Shown here in pieces: positions 17,093-26,438 of a stretch of 64,000 nt of DNA. The DNA is from Clostridium sp. AM58-1XD (GTDB lineage Bacteria; Bacillota; Clostridia; Lachnospirales; Lachnospiraceae): NCBI RefSeq assembly GCF_003464085.1, contig NZ_QSDR01000017.1, positions 34,630-98,629 on the forward strand, given 5' to 3'. Numbering within the stretch: the first letter of the stretch is position 1; every line of letters starts with the position of its first letter. Made by a program: the position numbers and the translations under genes. The notes under the pieces were generated by a model. The model was not told the origin of the DNA. It was given only the letters and a program-made list of their open reading frames with translations, and did not search any database.

Positions 17093-18778
17093 TTAAAAAG
17101 TCTCCGTTTTTTCTTTCTTCCAGGTCAGGATCATCGACGTTCCTTTTCCTTCCGCGCTCTCAAGATCCACTTCGGCGCCAAGGCAGGCGGCTCCATGCTT
17201 CACAATAGACAGACCAAGTCCGGTTCCGCCGATCTCTCTGGAATGACTTTTATCTACCCTGTAAAACCGTTCGAATATTCGCTTATGGCTGGAAACGGGA
17301 ATTCCAATACCAGTATCTGTAATGCTCAGTACGATCCTGGCGTCATCTTCTTTTACCTCTGCAATGACCGAACCGCCTTTTTTATTATATTTTACGGCAT
17401 TGTCACAAAGATTATAGAGCACTTCATTCATAATTTCCCTGGCCCCTGTAATTTTGCTGTGCACGCCTTTTACTTCCAGCACAATTCCTTCTTTTTCCGC
17501 TGCGGAAGCCACCAGATCCAGATTCTCCTTTGCCGCCTGGAACAGGTCGATCTCCACCTTCTCATATGGAAGTGTGTTTTCATCCAGCTGGGAAATACGG
17601 ATTACATCGTTGACAAGAGTCATAAGCCTCTGGGATTCATCAAATATTTTCCCTGCAAATCTGGGAATGTCTTCCGGTTTAACCATACCATCCCTGATAA
17701 TCTCTGCAAAACCGGAAATCGAAGTAAGCGGCGTTTTCAGTTCGTGAGATACGTTTGCGGAAAATTCCCTGCGCAGCTGCTCGCCCTCCTGTTTTTCCGT
17801 AATGTCCACAAGTACAAGGACAGCTCCGGCACATTGATTATCCCGGATGACCGGGCTTGCAATCAGCTGACAGTAACCAAATGTCTCCAGTATTACGGTT
17901 TTACTCTCTCCGGAAAGCGCCGACTCCACCGCTTTCTGAAAATTCTCACTCCTGTTCAGCTCCAGAACACTCTGGTTTGCCCTCACCCGGTCAGCCCCCA
18001 GAAGTTTAAGGGCGCTGGAATTATAGGAAAGAATCTCTGTCCTTTTATCAATCACGAGCAGTCCTTCACTCATGCTTTCCGTTATAATCGCAAATTCCTG
18101 CTGCTGCCTCTGAGCTTCCATAAGCTGCCTGTTGATTGTCCTGTTCTGCCGCTCTATCTTTGTCAGGAACGGCTCTATCTCGTCATATATATCATTATTT
18201 GTTCCCATGGCCGTTTCCAGATGGTCCACATCCAGCTTATTGATCGGCTCCGTGATCTTTTCTGCCGCTTTTCTGGCAAACAGAAATGCCAGAACCAGCA
18301 GAATCAGCACCGCTGCTATCGCCGGATATGCAAGGCCTGCCATGATCGCCGCAATCGTATACTGCGTATTTGCTATTCTAAGGACGGTTCCGTCGTCGAG
18401 CCTGGTCGCAATATAGATCGTCTTAACCGCAAGGGTGTTTGAGTACCGGATGGATTCCCCATACGGCCCCTCCAGGGCTTCCTGTACTTCTGTCCTGTCC
18501 ATATGGTTTTCCATCTGTGAAACGTCTGCCATATTGTCATACAGGACGGTCCCGTCCTGTCCAATCAGGGTAATTCTCTCCCCTGTATCAGAAAACCTGT
18601 CCAGGTTTTCTGTTCCGCCCATTTCAACTGCAAGGGCCAGATAATCGATTTCCCTTTTTAATTCCTGATGTATCTGCCTTTCAAAATATCCCGGAAGCAG
18701 GATTAATATCCACAAAAATGCCGCCGCCAGCATGATACCGGAAACAAAAAGTATGGAGTGGAAAATTCTCCTTGTCAC
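17093..18778 (-). CDS. phoR: Sensor histidine kinase, PhoR type
   Basis: The 561-residue protein has two transmembrane segments (about 8-30 and 145-167) around an extracellular sensor domain, a cytoplasmic PAS domain (about 215-320) and the kinase core. The H box is FSANVSHELKTPLTSISGFA, the N box NEVLYNLCDNAVKYN, and G boxes are DTGIGIPVSSHKRIFERFYR and GGTGLGLSIVKH. It overlaps the response regulator gene by four bases. Position after pst and phoU genes and the PAS-containing layout fit PhoR, which phosphorylates PhoB/PhoP on phosphate shortage. Confidence 0.88.
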   Translation of the reverse strand: MTRRIFHSILFVSGIMLAAAFLWILILLPGYFERQIHQELKREIDYLALAVEMGGTENLDRFSDTGERITLIGQDGTVLYDNMADVSQMENHMDRTEVQEALEGPYGESIRYSNTLAVKTIYIATRLDDGTVLRIANTQYTIAAIMAGLAYPAIAAVLILLVLAFLFARKAAEKITEPINKLDVDHLETAMGTNNDIYDEIEPFLTKIERQNRTINRQLMEAQRQQQEFAIITESMSEGLLVIDKRTEILSYNSSALKLLGADRVRANQSVLELNRSENFQKAVESALSGESKTVILETFGYCQLIASPVIRDNQCAGAVLVLVDITEKQEGEQLRREFSANVSHELKTPLTSISGFAEIIRDGMVKPEDIPRFAGKIFDESQRLMTLVNDVIRISQLDENTLPYEKVEIDLFQAAKENLDLVASAAEKEGIVLEVKGVHSKITGAREIMNEVLYNLCDNAVKYNKKGGSVIAEVKEDDARIVLSITDTGIGIPVSSHKRIFERFYRVDKSHSREIGGTGLGLSIVKHGAACLGAEVDLESAEGKGTSMILTWKKEKTETF

Positions 18779-19461
18779 TTCTTTTCTCCTCCGATCTTGT
18801 AGCCAACTCCTCTGACCGTCTCAATCAGGCTGCCTGCCTCACCCAGCTTCTGGCGCAGCGTCCTGATGTGCACATCTACCGTCCTGCTCTCGCCGTCAAA
18901 GGAGTATCCCCACACTTTATCCAATAGCTGCGCCCTCGAGAATACCATTTCCCGATGTTCCATCATCAGACACAGCAGTTCAAATTCTTTCAGCGTCAGG
19001 GTAATATTTTCCCCGTTTACCGACACCACATGTCTGGAGGGGCATACATAAAGGCTGCCAAGGGTATATTCCTCCCTTTCTTCCTCCTGGACCTGATCTC
19101 CGGCTCTTCTCATCAGCGCCCTGATCCTGGAAAGCAGTTCCATCATGCGAAACGGCTTTGCCACATAATCATCTGCGCCGCTGTCCAGTCCCAGTACGGT
19201 GTCATATTCGCTCCCTTTCGCCGTCAACATAATAACAGGCAGAGTTTTCGTTTCCCTGTCCGCCTTTAACTTCTTAAGAATACTCAGGCCGTCTTCCTCC
19301 GGCAGCATGATATCCAATAGAATCAGATTCGGAAGTCCCTGTTTCATCCCCTCGTAAAATTCTGACGGACGGGCAAAGCTTTTCGCCTCCATGCCCTGAC
19401 TGTTCAGCGTATACGTGATCAGTTCCCTGATACTGTCGTCGTCTTCTACAATATATACCAT
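18775..19461 (-). CDS. phoP: Response regulator, PhoB/PhoP type (OmpR family)
   Basis: The 228-residue protein has a receiver domain (MVYIVEDDDSIRELITYTLN; phosphoacceptor Asp in LILLDIMLPEEDG; switch Thr and Lys in MLTAKGSEYD and YVAKPF) and a winged-helix DNA-binding domain (LTLKEFELLCLMMEHREMVF, then VDVHIRTLRQKLGE and TVRGVGYKI). It pairs with the overlapping histidine kinase. Direct repeats ahead of pstS fit its expected binding sites. Naming as PhoB or PhoP is a matter of convention. Confidence 0.9.
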   Translation of the reverse strand: MVYIVEDDDSIRELITYTLNSQGMEAKSFARPSEFYEGMKQGLPNLILLDIMLPEEDGLSILKKLKADRETKTLPVIMLTAKGSEYDTVLGLDSGADDYVAKPFRMMELLSRIRALMRRAGDQVQEEEREEYTLGSLYVCPSRHVVSVNGENITLTLKEFELLCLMMEHREMVFSRAQLLDKVWGYSFDGESRTVDVHIRTLRQKLGEAGSLIETVRGVGYKIGGEKK

Positions 19462-19565
19462 GGCTTACCTCCGCCTGTTTTTATAACTTGTTACTATAAA
19501 TCACTCCCAGTATACACAGTTCTCTGAACTCCTGCAAGACCACGTTAAGTGAACTGGTATGCTCC

Positions 19566-19697
19566 CATCTGCGGCCATTATGCCATAGCCGCAAGCGGCT
19601 ACGGCGCCTCCGGCCGAACTTAGCGCACGGTTTTCTGCGGCGAGCGCAGAAACCGTTGATGCGCAGATATAATGTCCGCTCTGCGGCCATTATATCA
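19566..19697. repeat. Dispersed palindromic element, copy 1 (with 43583-43724)
   Basis: About 130 bases between phoU and the response regulator gene share long blocks with 43583-43724: CCATAGCCGCAAGCGGCTA, GCGCACGGTTTTCTGCGGC (GCGCACGGCTTTCTGCAGC in copy 2), AGCGCAGAAACC, and CATTATATCA at the right end. Inside, CGGTTTTCTGCG pairs with CGCAGAAACCG and GCCGC pairs with GCGGC. It has no open frame. The structure and its intergenic position resemble a REP/BIME or MITE-like element. Confidence 0.65.
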
Positions 19698-20358
19698 CAC
19701 TGCCGGGCTTATGTTCATTGTTTTTTCGTTCACCTGTTACGGAATATTCTACCCATTCTGCAAGATTCACCGCATGATCTCCGATTCTCTCCAGATATTT
19801 TGCAGCCATGAGAAGATCAAGGGCAGATTTCGTGTCGACTTTCTGTTTGTCAATCAGGCTTTTCAGTTCATCCTTTACCTGGTTGAACAATCCGTCTACT
19901 TTATCATCATCTTCAATTACCTGATAAGCCAGTTTCAAATCGTCTTTTACAAAGGCTTCTACACTGTCTGTTACCATCTTTACCGCAGCTTCCGCCATAT
20001 CTTTGATATGAACGCGGCTCTCTGATTCTCCTGCATCAATATACAGGGACAGCTCTGCAATATCGGCTGCCTGATCGCCGATTCGTTCCAGGTCGGATAT
20101 CATTTTCAAAGCGGCAGATACCATTCTCAAATCTCTTGCTACCGGCTGCTGCTGGAGCAGAAGGCGGTAACCCATATTTTCTATAACGCGCTCTTTCTGG
20201 TCGATTTCACCGTCCAGAGCAAAAACCTTTTCCGCCATGGCTCTGTCTTTTTTCAGAAGCGCTTTGGAAGAAAGACGAATTGCCTCCTCACAAAGACCAC
20301 CCATTTTAATCAGCTCAATATGAAGCTCTTCCAGCTGTCTGTCAAATTGCTGTCTCAT
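19690..20358 (-). CDS. phoU: PhoU-family phosphate signalling protein (second copy)
   Basis: The 222-residue all-helical protein has two PhoU repeats with the metal-binding motifs ERIGDQAADIAE (about residue 90) and ERIGDHAVNLAEW (about residue 195). PhoU links the Pst transporter to the PhoR kinase and represses signalling when phosphate is plentiful. It follows another phoU gene by 53 bases. Its final codons overlap the dispersed repeat at 19566-19697. Confidence 0.92.
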   Translation of the reverse strand: MRQQFDRQLEELHIELIKMGGLCEEAIRLSSKALLKKDRAMAEKVFALDGEIDQKERVIENMGYRLLLQQQPVARDLRMVSAALKMISDLERIGDQAADIAELSLYIDAGESESRVHIKDMAEAAVKMVTDSVEAFVKDDLKLAYQVIEDDDKVDGLFNQVKDELKSLIDKQKVDTKSALDLLMAAKYLERIGDHAVNLAEWVEYSVTGERKNNEHKPGSVI

Positions 20359-20411
20359 TTTGTCACCTTCCTAATACAAATTCTATAGTAACTGTTCCGG
20401 CCGCCTGTGTG

Positions 20412-21074
20412 CTACAGGATACGAACATCGTTAACTGCTCCTGTAACGGAAAACTCCGTCCATTCGCATACATTTACCGCATGATCGCCGATCCGTTCCA
20501 AGTATTTCGCAACCATCAAAAGATCGACCGCCTTGTCTGATCTGCTTCCATCCTGCTTGAGCAGTTCTATTACTTCTTCTTTTGTCCTGTCAAACAGCGC
20601 ATCGATGATATCATCCATCTTTTCTGTTTCTCTGGCGGTTTTCATATCCCTGTCGATAAAAGAGCTGATGGCGCTCCGCAGCATAAGCGTTACGTGATCC
20701 GCCATTTCAGGCAGATGTTCGATGATATCACACGGTTCCTGCCCGTCGATGGAAAGGGTCAGCTCTGCGATGTCCGCCGCATGGTCGCCGATTCGTTCCA
20801 GGTCGGTAACTACCTTGAGTGCTGTGGAAATATGCCTCAAATCGCTGGCAACAGGCTGCTGCCGTAACATCAGGCTCAGGCAGTGAGTCTCAATTGTACG
20901 TTCCATATCATCCACAGCCCTGTCACCCTTTATAATCTCGGCTGCCAGAGCAGCGTCATTATTGCGAAGAGCTTCCAGCGATTTTTCTATGGCCCGTTCC
21001 GCCATCAGGCTCATTTCCTTTAAACTTTTATTCAGTTCCTGCAGTTCGTGGATAAATGCAGATCTGGTCGTCAT
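20412..21074 (-). CDS. phoU: PhoU-family phosphate signalling protein (first copy)
   Basis: From ATG 21074, preceded by GGAGGGG, the protein has 220 residues: MTTRSAFIHELQELNKSLKE, then ERIGDHAADIAELTLSIDG and ERIGDHAVNVCEWTEFSVTG, the two PhoU metal motifs. An upstream in-frame extension to 21185 runs into pstB, lacks a ribosome site, and is rejected. It lies directly behind pstB. Having two adjacent, clearly different phoU genes suggests a division of labour, for example transporter control and kinase control. Confidence 0.92.
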   Translation of the reverse strand: MTTRSAFIHELQELNKSLKEMSLMAERAIEKSLEALRNNDAALAAEIIKGDRAVDDMERTIETHCLSLMLRQQPVASDLRHISTALKVVTDLERIGDHAADIAELTLSIDGQEPCDIIEHLPEMADHVTLMLRSAISSFIDRDMKTARETEKMDDIIDALFDRTKEEVIELLKQDGSRSDKAVDLLMVAKYLERIGDHAVNVCEWTEFSVTGAVNDVRIL

Positions 21075-21093
21075 AATTCCCCTCCTGTCCCCA

Positions 21094-21849
21094 TCAGCCG
21101 AAGCGGCCGGTAATATATTCCTCTGTTTTCTTCTCCTTTGGATGAGAGAACAGGTCTGTCGTAGGCGCATATTCGATAATCTCACCTACCAGGAAAAACG
21201 CTGTGTAATCTGCTATACGTGTGGCCTGCTGCATGTTATGGGTAACGATAATCACCGTATAGTCCTTTTTCAGCCCATCCATAAGCTCTTCAATCTTGAG
21301 CGTAGAGATCGGGTCCAGAGCAGATGTCGGTTCATCCATCAGCAGGACTTCCGGTTCTACAGCCAGTGCCCTGGCGATGCAAAGCCTCTGCTGCTGGCCT
21401 CCGGAAAGTCCAAGGGCCGATTTCTTGAGTCTGTCGTGAACTTCTTCCCAGAGCGCCGCTCCTCTCAGGCTCTTTTCTACAATTTCATCCAGCCTGGATT
21501 TAGACTTGATTCCATGAATTCTCGGGCCATAAGCGATGTTGTCATAGATACTCATGGGAAATGGATTCGGCTGCTGAAACACCATTCCGATTTTTTTTCT
21601 CAGAAGTGTTGTATCTACCATCGGATCGTAAATGTTTTCTCCGTCCAGCAGAACGGTACCGTCAATCTTCACGCCCGGAATCAAATCATTCATCCGGTTC
21701 AACGTTTTTAAATAGGTAGATTTTCCGCAGCCGGATGGCCCGATGAACGCAGTGATTTTATTTTTATAGATATCCAGGTTAATATTCTTTAGCGCATGAT
21801 TGGAACCGTAATAAAGGTTTAAGGCGGAAGTTGAAATCTTTGTTTCCAT
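21094..21849 (-). CDS. pstB: Phosphate ABC transporter ATP-binding protein PstB
   Basis: The 251-residue ATPase has Walker A GPSGCGKS, a Q-loop [20 protein letters not shown] typical of PstB, signature [16 protein letters not shown], Walker B VLLMDEP and the H-loop VTHNMQQA. I choose ATG 21849 ([15 protein letters not shown]), since GGAGG lies five bases before it; the ATG four codons upstream has no ribosome site. It lies 12 bases after the pstA stop and before phoU. Confidence 0.95.
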   Translation of the reverse strand: METKISTSALNLYYGSNHALKNINLDIYKNKITAFIGPSGCGKSTYLKTLNRMNDLIPGVKIDGTVLLDGENIYDPMVDTTLLRKKIGMVFQQPNPFPMSIYDNIAYGPRIHGIKSKSRLDEIVEKSLRGAALWEEVHDRLKKSALGLSGGQQQRLCIARALAVEPEVLLMDEPTSALDPISTLKIEELMDGLKKDYTVIIVTHNMQQATRIADYTAFFLVGEIIEYAPTTDLFSHPKEKKTEEYITGRFG

Positions 21850-21861
21850 ATAGTCCTCCAT

Positions 21862-22731
21862 TTATTTTAACTTTGTCACATCAAATTTGCCTGTGAGGTA
21901 CTTTGTCAGTAAATTGATCGCCAGCACGATCACAAGAAGCACGACGGCAATTCCGAACGCCTGATCGTATTTCGCCTTCTGCATGGATAAATAAAGTTGA
22001 ATCGTCAGAGTTCCGCTGGACTCAAATACTTTCGTAAACAGGTTCTTGGGCAGCAGAAAACCGCTTCCCGCCGTAAACAGAAGTGCTGCCGATTCTCCGA
22101 CAATACGTCCAATCGAAAGGATGATGCCCGTCAGGATTCCCGGAGCCGCGCTTGGAAGCAGGATCGTACGGATCATATACCACTTTGTTGCCCCGATGCC
22201 CAGTGCGCCCGAACGATAGCTGTCAGGCACCGTTTTCAGCGCTTCCTGAGTGTTTCTCGTAATCAGAGGAAGTACCATCAGCGTAAGGGTAAAGGAACCG
22301 GTTAAGATGGAATATCCCAGCTTCAGCGTCACGCCGAAAAATACCATACCGAAAAGTCCGAAGATAATAGATGGAATACCTGACAGAATTTCTGTGGTAA
22401 ATTCAATAATTCTGACCAACTTCCCCGGCTTTGCATATTCATTCAGATAGATTGCGGAGCCGATCCCCACCGGAGTTGCAATCAGAAGGGTAATGACAAT
22501 GATATAAAGCGTATTGATAATATTTCCCAGAATACCGAAGGTTCCTTTCCTGGAGCTTGGAACGGTTGTCAGAAATTCTACGCTGAGCTGGGGAATTCCC
22601 CTGAAAAATACGTATCCCATGATTCCTACCAGGATGATAATCGCAATTGCGGCTGCCCCGTAAATCAGCGCTTTCAAAACCTGATCGGAAACGCGGACTC
22701 TTTTGCTGCAGATACTGTAGCTGTTATTCAT
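21862..22731 (-). CDS. pstA: Phosphate ABC transporter permease PstA
   Basis: The 289-residue inner-membrane permease has six helices and PstA hallmarks: GSAIYLNEYAKPGKLVRIIE, TEILSGIPSIIFGLFGMVFF and the coupling segment LKTVPDSYRSGALGIGATKW. It overlaps pstC by eight bases, which indicates translational coupling and a stoichiometric PstA-PstC channel. Confidence 0.95.
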   Translation of the reverse strand: MNNSYSICSKRVRVSDQVLKALIYGAAAIAIIILVGIMGYVFFRGIPQLSVEFLTTVPSSRKGTFGILGNIINTLYIIVITLLIATPVGIGSAIYLNEYAKPGKLVRIIEFTTEILSGIPSIIFGLFGMVFFGVTLKLGYSILTGSFTLTLMVLPLITRNTQEALKTVPDSYRSGALGIGATKWYMIRTILLPSAAPGILTGIILSIGRIVGESAALLFTAGSGFLLPKNLFTKVFESSGTLTIQLYLSMQKAKYDQAFGIAVVLLVIVLAINLLTKYLTGKFDVTKLK

Positions 22732-23659
22732 TATCCTCCCCTCCTTTCTGGAATATTCTGGTCAGTACAATATTGATGAACATAATAAATGCAAACAGGA
22801 CAAGTCCGATGGTAAACAGCACTTCCCTGTGAAGTCCCTGCGAATAGGACATTTCCGCAACGATAGCGGTTGTAAGAAAACGAACGGAATTAAATGGAAG
22901 CGGTATATTGACCGAACTTCCCGAGACAAGGCTGATTGCCATAGCCTCTCCAATTGCACGGCCGCAGCCAAGGACAATTGCTGTCATAATTCCTGACCTG
23001 GCCGCCGGAAGCAGCACTTTAAAAATCGTCTGCATATGTGTGGCCCCAAGGGCCAGAGAAGAGCTCTTGTAATGCTTTGGCACCGCTCGGAGCGCCGATT
23101 CACTGATGTTGATTACAGTTGGAAGTATCATAAGGGCCAGCACGAGAACTGCGGATATGAGGTTCGCACCTCCCGTAAACTGGTGTGTTGTGGAGCCTTC
23201 AAAAATTTTCAGCTCCAATTTATACATAAGAGGATTGAGAATCAGAATTCCCAGCAGGCCGTAAATTACGGATGGGATTCCTGCCAGAAGTTCAACTGCC
23301 GGTCTCACAATGCTTGCCAGTCTGGGCGGTGCGACCTCTGCAAGGAAGATCGCTGTAAATACGCCGATCGGGACTCCGATGAGTATTGCCAGAAATGTTC
23401 CTACAATAGAGGTCAGAATTACATATAAGATACCGAACATGGGCGGATTCGCAGTAGGCTTCCATACGGGCCCGAACAGAATATCCAGAATTCCAACCTT
23501 AAACAGGGCAGGCGTTCCGCTGATAATCATGTACAGGGTGATGGAAAAAACCGCCAGTACTGCAAGACAGGCACATGCTGTAAAAATATACTCCGCGGTT
23601 TTCTCCACCATCGATTTATTCTTTCTGTTGCCGACAATAGAAAAATTTTTCTCGTGCAT
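22724..23659 (-). CDS. pstC: Phosphate ABC transporter permease PstC
   Basis: The 311-residue permease shows AIFLAEVAPPRLASIVRPAV, ELLAGIPSVIYGLLGILILN and the coupling loop LRAVPKHYKSSSLALGATHM, typical of PstC. It pairs with PstA to form the phosphate channel. A large stem-loop separates it from pstS upstream, which probably lowers its expression relative to the binding protein. Confidence 0.95.
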   Translation of the reverse strand: MHEKNFSIVGNRKNKSMVEKTAEYIFTACACLAVLAVFSITLYMIISGTPALFKVGILDILFGPVWKPTANPPMFGILYVILTSIVGTFLAILIGVPIGVFTAIFLAEVAPPRLASIVRPAVELLAGIPSVIYGLLGILILNPLMYKLELKIFEGSTTHQFTGGANLISAVLVLALMILPTVINISESALRAVPKHYKSSSLALGATHMQTIFKVLLPAARSGIMTAIVLGCGRAIGEAMAISLVSGSSVNIPLPFNSVRFLTTAIVAEMSYSQGLHREVLFTIGLVLFAFIMFINIVLTRIFQKGGEDNE

Positions 23660-23729
23660 ATCTATCTCCTTCTATTTATGATGAAGCGGCCTGCTGTCAA
23701 AAGGAATGGTTTCCTATGAACAGAAAACA

Positions 23730-23788
23730 GCCTCAGACCAGATTTAGTAACTTGGCTGCCGCCTCGGAACTAAATCTGGTATTGAGGC
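23730..23788 (-). terminator. Attenuator-like stem-loop between pstS and pstC
   Basis: GCCTCA...ACCAGATTTAGT pairs with ACTAAATCTGGT...TGAGGC around a 20-base loop, giving a 12-bp stem extended by a 6-bp stem. There is no long T run. Its position between pstS and the permease genes fits partial termination or 3'-end protection of pstS mRNA, a common way to make more binding protein than channel. Confidence 0.7.
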
Positions 23789-23825
23789 CATATATCATAT
23801 TACTTTTGCAGCATCCCCTACAGGA

Positions 23826-24764
23826 TTACTTTGTTGTAATAAGTCCTACGGACTGGATCAGTTCATCGCCTTCATCAGAGTATACATAGTCAAACAGCGC
23901 TTTCACCAGATCATTCTGTGCATCGATTTCTCCATTCGTAGCCATAACGAATGGACGGCTCAGGAAGTAATCTCCGGATTTGATGTTTTCTTCATTCGCC
24001 TCAACGCCGTCCAGGGTAAAGGCCTTAACCGTATCATCCAGAACATCCAGGGAAACATATCCGATGGATCCTGGTGTAGAAGCTACTTTTGCCATAACGG
24101 CTCCTGTAGAATCCAGTTCATTAGCATACTTGCATGCATCTTCAAGCTCTAAAATCTCTTCGAATGCGCCTCTTGTGCCGGAACCTGCTTCACGTCCTAC
24201 AACTACGATCGGCTGGTCTGCTCCGCCTACATCTTTCCAGTTAACAACTGATCCGTTGTAGATACTGCTCAGCTGGTCCTTTGTCAGATCGGCTACTGTA
24301 TTGGATGGATCTGTAACAACTGCGATTCCGTCAATTGCAACGATGTTCTCTGCAGCTCCTTTTGACTTCTCCTCTTCCTTTAAATTTCTGGATGAATTAC
24401 CTATATCACACTGTCCTGCAAGCACTCCCTCTACTCCTGCGGATGATCCTGTAAATTCAGCCTGAACCGTCACATCAGGATATTTTTCCATAAATCCCTC
24501 AGCCAGAGCATTTGAGAACTTCTCCATGGAAGTGGATCCGGCCAGAGTAATCGATCCTTTTAAATCCTTTGCCGGTTCCTTGTCTGTCTCTCCTTCTGAG
24601 CCGTCTTCCTTTTTCGCTTCAGAACCTGCTGTAGCTGCGGCCGTTGTGTCTGCTGCCTGAGCCGTTGTTTCATCTGCTGTATTAGAACCGCATCCTGCCA
24701 ACATTCCCATTGTAAGCACTGCTGCCCCAAGTACTGCTGCTGCCTTCATAAATTCTTTTCTCAT
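23826..24764 (-). CDS. pstS: Phosphate-binding lipoprotein PstS
   Basis: The 312-residue protein starts with a lipoprotein signal peptide (lipobox MLAGC, about residues 21-25) and a low-complexity Ala/Thr/Glu/Lys linker. The PstS phosphate-binding motifs follow: ITLAGSTSMEKFSNALAEGF, EFTGSSAGVEGVLAGQCDIG, VVVGREAGSGTRGAFEEIL and GSIGYVSLD. It captures phosphate outside the membrane for PstCAB. It is the first gene of the pst-phoU-pho operon, behind the repeats at 24883-24900. Confidence 0.95.
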   Translation of the reverse strand: MRKEFMKAAAVLGAAVLTMGMLAGCGSNTADETTAQAADTTAAATAGSEAKKEDGSEGETDKEPAKDLKGSITLAGSTSMEKFSNALAEGFMEKYPDVTVQAEFTGSSAGVEGVLAGQCDIGNSSRNLKEEEKSKGAAENIVAIDGIAVVTDPSNTVADLTKDQLSSIYNGSVVNWKDVGGADQPIVVVGREAGSGTRGAFEEILELEDACKYANELDSTGAVMAKVASTPGSIGYVSLDVLDDTVKAFTLDGVEANEENIKSGDYFLSRPFVMATNGEIDAQNDLVKALFDYVYSDEGDELIQSVGLITTK

Positions 24765-24872
24765 AATTTTTATCCTCTTTTCTTTTTACCTTATCTTACA
24801 GGCATTTGATATGCCCTGCTTGATTACATGGCCAGTATAAGGCACAAAAGGATTTTCAACTATCACGTTTCT

Positions 24873-24900
24873 GTATAATGTTTGTAAAATCCATGTAAAA
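24873..24900 (-). promoter_or_regulatory. Pho box (PhoP/PhoB-type direct repeat) at the pstS promoter
   Basis: On the coding strand TTTTACA occurs at 24894-24900 and 24883-24889, an 11-base period, followed by a CATTATAC -10-like region. PhoP/PhoB boxes are T-rich (TTNACA-type) direct repeats at 11-base spacing, so this fits binding by the response regulator encoded in the same operon. The assignment rests on spacing and context. Confidence 0.65.
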
Positions 24901-25008
24901 TCACATTCGATTTTTCATGCAAAAGGCAGCTTTTTCCTTTACATAGGTGCTGTGCCTCATTACAGTGCACTGCCCTTACAGAATGTGTTGTTTGGCGGTA
25001 TAAAAAAA

Positions 25009-25088
25009 GAAAGCTTCTGATTTTACAAAGTATTTTACAAATACTTTACAGCAGCTTTCCTTAATTTACGGACTTTACAAACTTTACA
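25009..25088 (-). terminator. ctpA terminator hairpin with embedded TTTACA repeats
   Basis: On the minus strand GGAAAGCTGCTG pairs with CAGAAGCTTTC, with an inner AAGTATTT/AAATACTT stem and a T7 tail, a good terminator for ctpA. The plus strand also carries TTTACA or TTTACG at 25022, 25034, 25045, 25065, 25074 and 25083. The first three fall inside the hairpin; the last three, at 9-base spacing, do not. Whether these have a Pho-type role is open. The remaining bases between 24901 and 25008 show nothing else clear. Confidence 0.6.
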
Positions 25089-25099
25089 AACCGATATTT

Positions 25100-26419
25100 C
25101 TATTCATTTAATATTTCAATAGCCTTCTGTACCTGATTATCCTCTTCCAGAGAATAATATCCTTTTGCAATCAGCTCATCGCTCAATTCAACTTCCACAT
25201 CCGGCTCAATTCCTTTTTCATGAAGGTCATATCCGCTTGGAGTAAAATACTTGGCGACTGTTAATTTAATCGCCGAACCATCCCTTAACGGATACACGTT
25301 CTGCACAATTCCCTTGCCGAATGTCTTTGTTCCGACCAGAGTGGCGCGTTTGTAATCCTTCATGGCTCCTGCGAGGATTTCAGAAGCACTTGCAGAATTA
25401 CCGTTTACCAGGATAGCGATTGGAATATCCAGTTCATCTTCATCCAGAACGGGGTACTGAGGAAATTTCGATCCTGTAGTCGTATCGACTCTCAGTTTCT
25501 TGTCCTTCGTCCTGTAAACGTCCTCCTGGCCATTTTTATACTCGGTTCTGAGAATATCCCCTTCCGGCAGCAGAAACGCCGCAATGGACACGGCACCGTC
25601 TACCACTCCGCCCGGATTGCTTCTCAGATCGATCATCAATTTTTTCATTCCCTGATCCTGAAGGTCCTTTACGGCGGCCTTAAACTGGTCTGCCGTAACC
25701 ATCTCAAACTGGGTGATCAGCACATATCCGATCCCATCCTCCAGCATCTTATGCTCGACCGTAGGCACTTCAATGTTTCTTCTCGTCATTGTGATATCAA
25801 TATAATCGCTGGCTGACGGGCGCAGCACAGTAACCACCACATCGGTTCCCTCTTTGCCCTTGACGTAATTTTTCACAACGAGATCCACATTTTCCTGACT
25901 GACATCCTTGCCGTCAATTTTGAAAATCATATCTCCCGCCAGAAGTCCTGCCTCAGCAGCCGGGCTTCCTTCAAATACGCGGATAACCGTCATCACCTTA
26001 GTCTCCAGGTTCTGGCTGATCATAGCGCCGATTCCACAGTAGACGCCCTGAGTGTCTTCCATAAGATCCGCATACTCTTCCGGCGTATAGTAGCCAGAAT
26101 ACGGGTCGCCCAGGCCGGCCATCAGACCGGCATAAATGCCCTCTTCCATGTTCTTTTCATCGGGTTCGAAATAAAAGGCTTCTCCGACCTTCTGATTGAG
26201 CAGTTCCAGTTTCACGTTGATCTTCTGGTAATCCAGCTCTCCTTTTTCCATGTCTGTTTCCGACTCAACTGTCTGAATCTGCTGTTGCTGTTCTACGTTC
26301 AGGGTTCTCCTGCCCAGCATCAAAATGCCGCTTGAGGCGCCGATTACAAGAAGGCCGCCAAATACAGTTACAAGGGCACCAACGAGAACGCCATGCCAAA
26401 ATTTACTTTTACTTTCCAA
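25100..26419 (-). CDS. ctpA: C-terminal processing peptidase, S41 family
   Basis: The 439-residue protein has an N-terminal transmembrane anchor (about 10-32), a PDZ domain (MTVIRVFEGSPAAEAGLLAG) and the S41 catalytic core: GNSASASEILAGAMKDYKRA supplies the nucleophilic serine and GTKTFGKGIVQNVYPL the catalytic lysine. The PNP-like stretch DLRSNPGGVVDGAVSIAA is present. Such proteases act at the cell envelope, some of them on peptidoglycan hydrolases. It lies 19 bases downstream of an M23 hydrolase gene, which fits that role. Confidence 0.92.
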   Translation of the reverse strand: MESKSKFWHGVLVGALVTVFGGLLVIGASSGILMLGRRTLNVEQQQQIQTVESETDMEKGELDYQKINVKLELLNQKVGEAFYFEPDEKNMEEGIYAGLMAGLGDPYSGYYTPEEYADLMEDTQGVYCGIGAMISQNLETKVMTVIRVFEGSPAAEAGLLAGDMIFKIDGKDVSQENVDLVVKNYVKGKEGTDVVVTVLRPSASDYIDITMTRRNIEVPTVEHKMLEDGIGYVLITQFEMVTADQFKAAVKDLQDQGMKKLMIDLRSNPGGVVDGAVSIAAFLLPEGDILRTEYKNGQEDVYRTKDKKLRVDTTTGSKFPQYPVLDEDELDIPIAILVNGNSASASEILAGAMKDYKRATLVGTKTFGKGIVQNVYPLRDGSAIKLTVAKYFTPSGYDLHEKGIEPDVEVELSDELIAKGYYSLEEDNQVQKAIEILNE

Positions 26420-26438
26420 AATATCTCCTATCCATCCG

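Noticed and set aside
25022..25050. CRISPR-like short repeats (TTTACA)
   Set aside because: Units are six bases at 9-12 base spacing within and beside a terminator; no repeat-spacer pattern. No CRISPR array was seen anywhere in the window.
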